Below are positions 1-5,038 of a stretch of 5,507 bases of DNA, one piece after another. Made by a program: the position numbers and the translations under genes. Within the stretch, counting starts at the first letter, position 1. The number at the start of each line of letters is the position of its first letter. The notes under the pieces are model-generated. The model saw only the letters and a program-made list of their open reading frames with translations, did not search any database and was not told the DNA's origin. This stretch comes from Holophagaceae bacterium UBA1801 (lineage in GTDB: Bacteria > Acidobacteriota > Holophagae > Holophagales > Holophagaceae): contig DCFP01000148.1 of assembly GCA_002319925.1 (NCBI GenBank), forward strand, positions 10,984 to 16,490, given 5' to 3'.

Positions 1-1124
1 GCGGCCTCGATGGCGGCGTTGAGTGAGAGCAGGTTGGTCTGATTTGCAATCTCGGTGATCACGGTGAGGATGCTGCCGATCTGCTTCGAATTGTCCTGGA
101 TGGTCTTCATGCCGCGGATGGCCTCGCCCACGGAGGTTCCGCCCTTGCCCGCCGCTTCCTGCGCTTTCTCGAAGACTTGCAGCGCGTTCGTGACGTTGGC
201 GTTGTTGACCTGGGAAGACTGGGCGATGGCGCCCACCTTGCTGGTGGCTTGCTGGACGCTGGTCTTCTGGCTTTCGGCGGTCTGGGCGATGGACTGGGCA
301 GTGGCGGACATCTCGGTCATGCCAGCGTTCATCTGCAGGGAGCCCGAGGCCATTCCATTGGAGATGCCGATCACATCCCGGATGATGCCTTGGATGTTTT
401 CCACGAAATGGTTGAACGCCCGGGACAACTGGGCGATCTCATCCGTTCCGTGAACCTCGAGCCGGGCCGTAAGATCTCCCTCGCCCTCGGAAATATCCTT
501 CATGCGCGACTGGATGACCTCCATGGGATGGACGATGGCCCTGGCGAGGATTCCTGCCAGGATGAGGGTCAGTACCAGGACGGCGGCGCCCGCAACAATC
601 ATCAGGAGAACGCCTTTACGGATCTCGGAGTTGGTTCGTACCTGATTCACGGCAAGCATCACGTAGGTCTTTTTCGCCGCCTCGGGCACAGGCGTGAGGA
701 AGACCTCGAAAGACTGATAGGAAAGACTAGACACTTGCTTGTTTTCCGGTGGATTAGCCAGGGCAAATTTGGCGAGGGCTTGGATATCCAGTTTGTCTCC
801 ACCGGCCTGGTTCTTTTGGCTCAGCACCTTGAAATTGCTGCCGTCGGCCACGAGAACCGTCGCCAGACTCATGTCCTGGTTGGCCTTCATGAGCTGATCC
901 AGTTGCGTATCGATGACGCCAATATCATCGAATTGGACCGATCCTTTGACGGCGTCCGCCATGAGGATGGCTACAGTACGGTTGCTGATGATCATGGACT
1001 GATTGCTGGAAGACGAGAGCTTCCAGGCGGAGATGATCACAAGAGCGAGAATGGCCACGAATGTCGTGGCCACGTTCCCCGCCGTGAGTTTTCGCTTGAT
1101 GCTAAGCATGTTCCAGAGGGACAT
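1..1124 (-). CDS. Methyl-accepting chemotaxis protein (3' end outside window)
   Basis: Transmembrane chemoreceptor that relays periplasmic ligand binding to the CheA/CheW kinase complex. I translated 374 codons from the ATG at 1124. A short basic N-terminus (SIKRKL, residues 8-13) leads into a first membrane helix at about 15-34. A periplasmic sensor domain spans about 37-168, a second membrane helix about 170-192, and a HAMP linker about 193-245 (Pro199, and Asp227-Glu228 of the DEI motif). A long coiled-coil methylation helix follows. The window cuts the gene at residues 357-374, which read EIANQTNLLSLNAAIEAA, the nearly invariant hairpin tip of the family. The descending helix and the C-terminus are therefore missing. 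The sensor contains a VLVADGSNF stretch (89-97) typical of Cache-like folds; that sub-assignment is inference. The start is supported by GAGGTGAGG immediately upstream. The gene lies 50 bases downstream of a secreted Cache protein on the same strand, with no terminator visible between them. The ligand is unknown. Confidence 0.96.
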   Translation of the reverse strand, partial: MSLWNMLSIKRKLTAGNVATTFVAILALVIISAWKLSSSSNQSMIISNRTVAILMADAVKGSVQFDDIGVIDTQLDQLMKANQDMSLATVLVADGSNFKVLSQKNQAGGDKLDIQALAKFALANPPENKQVSSLSYQSFEVFLTPVPEAAKKTYVMLAVNQVRTNSEIRKGVLLMIVAGAAVLVLTLILAGILARAIVHPMEVIQSRMKDISEGEGDLTARLEVHGTDEIAQLSRAFNHFVENIQGIIRDVIGISNGMASGSLQMNAGMTEMSATAQSIAQTAESQKTSVQQATSKVGAIAQSSQVNNANVTNALQVFEKAQEAAGKGGTSVGEAIRGMKTIQDNSKQIGSILTVITEIANQTNLLSLNAAIEA

Positions 1125-1174
1125 TCCTCACCTCATTCAGAGGTAATTTGGGAGTGATACAAAATGGCTTCAGG

Positions 1175-1633
1175 TCAGTCCTTGTAAATCCCGGCACCGA
1201 TCACGAGGCCCTCGTACGATTCCACATACGAGGACTTGCCTTTGACTTTGTTGTCCGATGGATCGGGATATTTATAGTCGTACCAGCCTTTGCCCTTGGT
1301 CTTGGCCAGGCTGATGAGGTCCCTGATCACCATTTTCCCGTCCGGGTCCTTCATATCGATCCGGTTCTTGCCCACCAGTGCGGCAGTGTTGTAGCCAATG
1401 GCTTTGACAGTGCCTTCCATGTCGTAGATGAAGATGTAAAGGTCACTGCCGGTGGCGACATGGAATTTGCCGCTGCCATTGTTCGTTTCCTGGAACAGCT
1501 TCTCGGCGCCATTGGCCTTTGCGAAGGCCACGGCCTGTTTAACTAGTGCCTCGGCCTTGGCGGCTTCGGTGGATTGAGCCATGGCCAAGACGCCAGGCAT
1601 TGCAAGAGCGGTCAATAGCGTTGTCAACCTCAT
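1175..1633 (-). CDS. Secreted single-Cache-domain protein (sCache_2-like)
   Basis: A 152-residue protein, probably a soluble periplasmic small-molecule sensor. Residues 1-19 form a Sec signal peptide: Arg2, a hydrophobic core, and cleavage after Ala-Met-Ala. The mature part looks like a single Cache domain. An N-terminal helix rich in Ala/Lys/Glu (about 22-50) is followed by the strand LYIFIYDMEG (65-74), then AIGYN, LVGKNRIDMKD and DGKMVIRDLI. The closing segment is GKGWYDYKYPDP ... KSSYVESYEGLVIGAGIY. This order is the sCache_2 pattern known from chemoreceptor and kinase sensor regions. Here no transmembrane or signalling part follows, because TGA comes directly after the domain. The ATG at 1633 has AGGAGG at 1639-1644, five bases away, and a sigma-28-like promoter lies just upstream. 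It is probably co-transcribed with the chemoreceptor downstream. A role as that receptor's ligand-binding partner is inference; an independent binding protein is possible. Confidence 0.9.
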   Translation of the reverse strand: MRLTTLLTALAMPGVLAMAQSTEAAKAEALVKQAVAFAKANGAEKLFQETNNGSGKFHVATGSDLYIFIYDMEGTVKAIGYNTAALVGKNRIDMKDPDGKMVIRDLISLAKTKGKGWYDYKYPDPSDNKVKGKSSYVESYEGLVIGAGIYKD

Positions 1634-1641
1634 GATTTCCT

Positions 1642-1661
1642 CCTGGGGATGCCTGGGGCAT
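1642..1661 (-). repeat. Small hairpin and CCCCAGG direct repeat in the Cache gene leader
   Basis: On the minus strand the leader contains ATGCC-cca-GGCAT (1661-1649), a perfect 5-bp stem with a 3-base loop. It also has two copies of CCCCAGG (1658-1652 and 1648-1642) with a 10-base period. The second copy runs into the AGGAGG ribosome binding site. If the sigma-28-like promoter is real, the stem-loop sits at the very 5' end of the mRNA. The structure is short and could be fortuitous. Confidence 0.3.
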
Positions 1662-1668
1662 GCAATTT

Positions 1669-1695
1669 TTATCGGGACTCCTTAAAAAAAAATTA
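1669..1695 (-). promoter_or_regulatory. Sigma-28 (FliA)-like promoter for the Cache/chemoreceptor unit
   Basis: On the minus strand, TAAT (1695-1692) is followed by a 15-base spacer and CCCGATAA (1676-1669). The enterobacterial FliA consensus is TAAA-N15-GCCGATAA, so the match is 3 of 4 and 7 of 8 with exact spacing. The T-run in the spacer also fits the extended TAAAGTTT -35 box in part. Transcription would begin near 1662, about 30 bases before the ATG at 1633. Late flagellar sigma factors commonly drive chemoreceptor genes, so the location strengthens the call. No experimental support is available. Confidence 0.55.
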
Positions 1696-2013
1696 TTCCT
1701 GTGGTGTGCTGGGTAGATGGAGCGGTTGATGCTCTGGGTCGTCTCTCTGGCTCAAGCAAACGTTGTGCATGAAGTTGGTTGCACGCCCTGACTGATATCT
1801 TTTTACTGCCACCGTGAAAAATTAATGTTCCTGTAAGCTCGTCCTGAGCACTCACTTGAACGACTGTGGAGCATCCGAAATACGGTGGGTGCGGAAATTC
1901 AAAATGCATCCAGGTAGCGAATATCGGCTTACAAGCTCTTCGCTCATCCAGCTCAAGATTGCTTAAAAATGACATCCGCGATGACATAAACCGTAGTATT
2001 CCATTATTTGTTG
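1696..2013. other. Intergenic region between the divergent Cache and aldolase genes
   Basis: About 320 bases with no convincing gene. It is visibly richer in A and T than the flanking genes. The plus-strand aldolase frame stays open back to an ATG at 1866, but this stretch has no family-like sequence. A minus-strand frame that crosses the region (1682-2200) gives an unrecognisable peptide and would run antisense into the aldolase. I see no tRNA, terminator or known riboswitch pattern. The only structured element is the direct repeat at 1969-1987. The aldolase promoter should lie here, but no clear -35/-10 pair with standard spacing stands out. Confidence 0.6.
1969..1987 (+). repeat. ATGACAT direct repeat, 12-base period, upstream of the aldolase
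   Basis: Two exact copies of ATGACAT (1969-1975 and 1981-1987) are separated by ccgcg, about 40 bases before the aldolase start codon. Two identical sites roughly one helical turn apart would suit a regulator binding as tandem half-sites. ATGACA is also close to a TTGACA -35 box. The first copy stands 19 bases from a TAGTAT -10-like hexamer (1994-1999), which is longer than normal. The biological role is unproven. Confidence 0.3.
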
Positions 2014-2019
2014 AGGAGG
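2014..2019 (+). promoter_or_regulatory. Ribosome binding site fixing the aldolase GTG start
   Basis: AGGAGG stands five bases before GTG (2025) and eight before an in-frame TTG (2028). No comparable site precedes the upstream in-frame ATG at 1866. The protein family's N-terminal SRVKEIL-type segment begins right after these codons. The site therefore sets the start at 2025, or at most one codon later. Confidence 0.8.
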
Positions 2020-2024
2020 CATCA

Positions 2025-2942
2025 GTGTTGACATCACGTGTCAAGGAGATCTTGGGTTGGTACGCCTCTGATAATCCGGGCGTCAAAGCGAATCTGGCAC
2101 GCATGATGAACACCGGCAGACTCGCCGGAACGGGCAAGCTCGTGATCCTTCCCGTGGACCAAGGGTTCGAGCACGGGCCCGAGCGCAGCTTCGCGCCCAA
2201 TCCCCCCGCCTACGATCCCCGCTATCACGTGGAGCTGGCGATCGAGTCGGGATGCAATGCGTACGCGGCGCCCCTTGGATTCATCGAAGCCATCGCTTCG
2301 GACTATGCCGGGGAGATCCCCCTCATCCTGAAGCTGAACAACAGCGACACACTCAGCAAGGTGGAGCCTTGCAGCGCGGTGACGGGAAGTGTGGAGGATG
2401 CGCTGAGGCTGGGCTGCGCTGCCATCGGCTATACCATTTATCCCGGCAGCGATGACCGCAACATCATGTACGAGGAACTGCGGGATCTGATCCTGGATGC
2501 CAAGGATGTGGGCTTGCCCACCATCGTCTGGGCTTACCCGCGCGGCGCGGGCCTGGCGAAGGAAGGCGAACAGGCGGCGGATGTCACGGCCTATGCCGCC
2601 CACATCGCCTGCCAGCTGGGCGCACACATCGTGAAGGTGAAACCGCCCAAGGCAAATACCTATGTGTCCGAAGCCGTGAAGGTCTATGAGAAGTACAAGC
2701 TGCCCACGGAAACACTGAGAGACCGCATCGCCGAGGTTGTGCGGGCCACGTTCAATGGCCGGCGCATTGTGATCTTCTCGGGCGGTGAAGCGAAAAACAC
2801 GGAGGACGTGCTGAAAGAAGTCTCCGAGATCGCGGCGGGGGGCGGGTTTGGATCCATCATGGGCCGCAACGCCTTCCAGCGGCCAAAGGTCGAGGCTATC
2901 AACCTGCTGCATGCGGTGATGGACATCTACGCGAAGGTTTGA
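2025..2942 (+). CDS. fbaB: Class I fructose-1,6-bisphosphate aldolase (DhnA/FbaB type)
   Basis: A cytoplasmic glycolytic and gluconeogenic enzyme that interconverts fructose 1,6-bisphosphate with dihydroxyacetone phosphate plus glyceraldehyde 3-phosphate through a lysine Schiff base. From GTG at 2025 it has 305 residues, normal for the bacterial branch of the archaeal-type class I family. Family landmarks in order: NTGRLAGTGK (29-38), ILPVDQGFEHGP (41-52), AIESGCNAY (72-80), LKLNNSDTL (102-110), a VTGSVEDALRLGC stretch (119-131), TIYPGSD (137-143), VWAYPRG (168-174), GAHIVKVKPP (199-208), FSGGEAK (251-257) and GSIMGRNAFQRP (276-287). The Schiff-base lysine should be in the KVK pair, probably Lys204 by analogy with muscle aldolase; that placement is inference. 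SGG and GRN are the expected phosphate-binding loops. It appears monocistronic, since the next gene is convergent with a one-base gap. A broader DhnA-family activity cannot be fully excluded. Confidence 0.95.
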   Translation: MLTSRVKEILGWYASDNPGVKANLARMMNTGRLAGTGKLVILPVDQGFEHGPERSFAPNPPAYDPRYHVELAIESGCNAYAAPLGFIEAIASDYAGEIPLILKLNNSDTLSKVEPCSAVTGSVEDALRLGCAAIGYTIYPGSDDRNIMYEELRDLILDAKDVGLPTIVWAYPRGAGLAKEGEQAADVTAYAAHIACQLGAHIVKVKPPKANTYVSEAVKVYEKYKLPTETLRDRIAEVVRATFNGRRIVIFSGGEAKNTEDVLKEVSEIAAGGGFGSIMGRNAFQRPKVEAINLLHAVMDIYAKV

Positions 2943-2943
2943 T

Positions 2944-3741
2944 CTACGAATCCAAGTTGCGACCCACGGCCATCAAGTCCGCGGCCCATTCCACCCAGTT
3001 GTCGGCCGCGGAACTGCTCCGTGCGAGGCATTCGACGGTGGGTTCGGGGAGCGAGAGTACCGGGATATCCGACATGCCATAGACGCATCCGCACATCATG
3101 AAGCGCGCCGCTTCGCCGATGGTGATGATCTTCAAGTGGTCCATGGAGCGTTCCCAGCAGGCCTGGATGAGGATCTGCAAGCGGTGGAGGTTCCACGGAT
3201 GGATGACCCGGTCGAAGTCCGGGACTTCACCCCTCCGCCGGTAGCCGGTGTAGGTCATGGCCAAGCCTTGGGTCTGTGGGGGAAGGGCACTGCCGATGCC
3301 GTGTCCATCAATGGAGAGATGCGCGTCGAAGGAGTGGATGAGGCCCGCACGGCTCATGGCCTGCCACAGAAATGCGGAACTCGGTGTGCCATCGAGCCAG
3401 AAGGGCACGGTGCACTTCAGCGCCGCGTCATCGGCGAATCCGCCCACCAGCAGCACGAGGATAGGACCTGATTCCGGGAACAGGGTGGGGATGTTCAAGG
3501 GACGGAAGTGCCTCCGTTCCGTGCCCGGAACCGTGACCACTTCCATCGCCGTCCGGCGCTCCTGGGCAGGTGCCGCCATGTGGGTCACCTCAAGCCGGGA
3601 ACCTTCATCGGTGTTCTTCACTACGAGCCGGCCCTGCTCGAGGCGTTCCAGGATTTCCTCGTGCGAGAACTCCGCCGTGTCCAGGGGGCCTGTTTCAGGG
3701 AGGTCGTTTGTTTGCCGGGTGGGATCGGGAACGTGGATCAA
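2944..3741 (-). CDS. Conserved-looking hypothetical protein, possible UDG-like fold
   Basis: I do not recognise this protein. Two starts are possible. ATG at 3768 (274 residues) lacks a ribosome binding site. TTG at 3741 (265 residues) has GGGAGG at 3748-3753, six bases away, and I chose it. It has no signal peptide or membrane helix, so it is probably cytoplasmic. In the TTG numbering, residues 1-80 are polar and variable. From about 85 a compact domain begins: PTLFPESGPILVLLVGGF (85-102), a Trp/Leu-rich segment ending in a QAMSRAGL helix, a GYRRRGEVPDFDR stretch, HPWNLHRLQILIQACWE, and IITIGEAARFM (205-215). The order of hydrophobic strand, 'AGL' helix, central helix and 'IIxxGxxA' strand-turn-helix vaguely resembles the uracil-DNA glycosylase superfamily. 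The catalytic GQDPY and HPS motifs are not present, so this is a weak inference. It lies downstream of proC on the same strand and may share its transcript. Confidence 0.8.
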   Translation of the reverse strand: MIHVPDPTRQTNDLPETGPLDTAEFSHEEILERLEQGRLVVKNTDEGSRLEVTHMAAPAQERRTAMEVVTVPGTERRHFRPLNIPTLFPESGPILVLLVGGFADDAALKCTVPFWLDGTPSSAFLWQAMSRAGLIHSFDAHLSIDGHGIGSALPPQTQGLAMTYTGYRRRGEVPDFDRVIHPWNLHRLQILIQACWERSMDHLKIITIGEAARFMMCGCVYGMSDIPVLSLPEPTVECLARSSSAADNWVEWAADLMAVGRNLDS

Positions 3742-3747
3742 GACGGA

Positions 3748-3753
3748 CCTCCC
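3748..3753 (-). promoter_or_regulatory. Ribosome binding site supporting a TTG start at 3741
   Basis: On the minus strand GGGAGG is followed by six bases and TTG (3741-3739). The in-frame ATG nine codons earlier (3768) is preceded by only AAAACGCC, with no purine-rich site, and follows a stop codon by two codons. The site therefore argues for the shorter protein, though the ATG cannot be excluded. Confidence 0.5.
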
Positions 3754-3781
3754 GGAACAGATGATCATGGCGTTTTAGGGG

Positions 3782-3802
3782 TGACCGATTCTATCGGCGT
3801 CA
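3782..3802. repeat. Imperfect hairpin between proC and the hypothetical gene
   Basis: CCGAT (3785-3789), a 3-base loop and ATCGG (3793-3797) form a perfect 5-bp stem. TGA/TCA can extend it by three pairs across a 2-base bulge. It lies in the 52-79 base gap after the proC stop. No T-run follows on either strand, so it is not a standard intrinsic terminator. It could be a minor mRNA processing or attenuating structure, or chance. Confidence 0.3.
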
Positions 3803-3820
3803 TCCGCTTGATCCAACTAT

Positions 3821-4639
3821 TCACTTTCCCAATTCAGCCGCGACCTTGGATGCGGTCTCCACGCCCCTGGCGAGCACGGAACGGATGCGCCCGTCTTCCA
3901 GCGCCAGGATGCCCGCGATGGTGCAGCCGGCCGGGGTCGTGACATCGTCCTTCAAGGATGCGGGATGCCGCCCCGTGGACAGAACCATCTCGGCGGCGCC
4001 GAGGGTCATCTGCGCGGCCAATTCGATGGCCACGTTCCGGGGGAGCCCTCGCATCACGCCACCATCGGCGAGGGCTTCGATGATGACGTACATGAACGCC
4101 GGGCCGCTGGCGCTGAGGCCGGTGACGGTGTCCATGTGCTTCTCGTCCAGCTCGATGAAACGGCCAAGGGGCGTGAAGATCTCCCGGGCGAGGTCGATGT
4201 GGGTCGCTCGCGCGCGGCTTCCCTTGGCGACCACGGTCATGCCTTTGCCGATGAAGCAAGGGGTGTTGGGCATGGCCCGGACCACGGGGCAGGCGCTGGC
4301 CAGCACGGTTTCGATGTAACCGGTGCTGGTGCCCGCGACGATGGAGATCACCAAAGGTTTGTGCGACAAAGCTCCCTGATCCCGCAGTTGCTCAAGGACT
4401 TTCGTGAGGTCTTTCGGCTTGAGGCACAGGATCACCACCTCGGCCCAAGTGACGGCCTCCGCATTGTCCAGAACGCACTGGACTCCCAGCTCACGAGCGA
4501 AGAGCTCTGCGGCGTCCTTGCGGCGGCAGGTCGCCCGCAGCTGGCCGGGCTTCAGCTTGGCCGAATGGAGCAGCCCTCCTGCGATGGCGCGGCCCATGGT
4601 TCCGGACCCCAGAATGGCAATCCTCTTGTCTTTGAGCAC
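3821..4639 (-). CDS. proC: Pyrroline-5-carboxylate reductase
   Basis: Catalyses the last step of proline synthesis, NAD(P)H-dependent reduction of 1-pyrroline-5-carboxylate to L-proline, in the cytoplasm. The 272 residues match the usual family length. The N-terminal Rossmann fold has its dinucleotide loop at GSGTMG (11-16), a strand ending in ILCLKP (70-75), and ISIVAG (98-103). RAMPNTP (121-127) is the conserved hinge segment. The C-terminal helical dimerisation domain carries LSASGPAFMYVIIEAL (175-190). It also has the family signature around LKDDVTTPAGCTIAGILALE (229-248), which includes the conserved Thr-Pro-Gly-Thr region that contributes to substrate binding. All key motifs are intact. 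The start is GTG at 4639, with GGAGG at 4644-4648 four bases away; the nearby ATG at 4650 is out of frame. The hypothetical gene follows on the same strand. No promoter was clear upstream. Confidence 0.96.
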   Translation of the reverse strand: MLKDKRIAILGSGTMGRAIAGGLLHSAKLKPGQLRATCRRKDAAELFARELGVQCVLDNAEAVTWAEVVILCLKPKDLTKVLEQLRDQGALSHKPLVISIVAGTSTGYIETVLASACPVVRAMPNTPCFIGKGMTVVAKGSRARATHIDLAREIFTPLGRFIELDEKHMDTVTGLSASGPAFMYVIIEALADGGVMRGLPRNVAIELAAQMTLGAAEMVLSTGRHPASLKDDVTTPAGCTIAGILALEDGRIRSVLARGVETASKVAAELGK

Positions 4640-4643
4640 GAAA

Positions 4644-4648
4644 CCTCC
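4644..4648 (-). promoter_or_regulatory. Ribosome binding site for the proC GTG start
   Basis: GGAGG on the minus strand ends four bases before GTG (4639-4637). It overlaps an out-of-frame ATG (4650-4648). The GTG gives the canonical short lead-in MLKDKRIAILG to the Rossmann loop, so this site decides the start. Confidence 0.75.
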
Positions 4649-4982
4649 ATGGAAATCTTGTCATTGAGATGAACATGAAATGTGTTTGGGTCCAACGGAA
4701 GGAACAGTTTTTTAGCCGAGCTGATCTCTAGACCTCGGATCGAATCCTCGACCAAACCTTGTGCAGAATAGGTCTGGGCGGTCTTGTATCGATCATTGCC
4801 GAAATTTTACCATCTGTATGATTCGAGTCACATCTATGGATTTTCCTTGGGGAATTGGTTGCGATCTAAGCAAGACATCAATGTGGAAAATTTCACGGAC
4901 TATTCAAAATCATAAATCAAAACCAATCGATTCAGGTGGAGAGAAAAGGTTAGTTAGAACGCAACAACCACCTCGTACCTCC
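4649..4982. other. AT-rich intergenic region between divergent proC and DUF3798 genes
   Basis: About 330 bases without a supported gene. Composition drops sharply: by hand count 47 of the 120 bases from 4861 to 4980 are G or C, against clearly GC-rich neighbours. An open frame on the plus strand (4761-5042) has no recognisable sequence, overlaps the next start codon and is poor in the local codon style. The proC promoter must lie here, but I could not pick a convincing pair of hexamers. A GG-N10-GC element at 4848-4862 is only a partial sigma-54 match. No tRNA, terminator or riboswitch was recognised. Confidence 0.6.
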
Positions 4983-5010
4983 TTGACGGCTAGCCCCCTG
5001 GATTTACGAT
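4983..5010 (+). promoter_or_regulatory. Sigma-70-like promoter for the DUF3798 gene
   Basis: TTGACG (4983-4988) and TACGAT (5005-5010) are separated by 16 bases. The match to TTGACA/TATAAT is 5 of 6 and 4 of 6, and the most conserved -10 bases (T1, A2, T6) are kept. Transcription would begin near 5017, leaving a leader of about 22 bases that contains the AGGAGG ribosome binding site. Position and spacing are good, but it is a sequence-only call. Confidence 0.5.
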
Positions 5011-5038
5011 GGGCCACCGCTACAACCCAGGAGGCAGC

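Noticed and set aside
177..1157. Long plus-strand open frame of 326 codons
   Set aside because: It lies antisense to the clearly identified chemoreceptor. Its translation has no family features and its openness follows from the codon bias of the real gene.
1684..1692. Run of nine A (T on the minus strand) as a terminator tail
   Set aside because: No stable stem lies directly before it on the minus strand and no minus-strand gene ends there. It is better explained as part of the promoter spacer.
2034..2912. Minus-strand open frame of 292 codons
   Set aside because: Antisense shadow of the aldolase, rich in Gly, His and Arg as expected for the complement of a GC-biased gene.
3791..3798. GCCGATAG on the minus strand, resembling a sigma-28 -10 box
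   Set aside because: No TAAA-like box 15 bases upstream, and the sequence is explained by the hairpin there.
3965..4672. Plus-strand open frame of 235 codons
   Set aside because: Antisense shadow of proC with no recognisable motif.
4734..4754. tRNA T-arm-like sequence ending in ACCA
   Set aside because: The five-base T-stem does not pair at two positions and no acceptor, D or anticodon arm is found upstream.
4848..4862. Sigma-54-like element, TGG-N8-TTGC on the plus strand
   Set aside because: The GG-N10-GC spacing is right, but the intervening CACG bases do not match, and it would leave a leader of more than 160 bases while a better sigma-70-like promoter lies closer.
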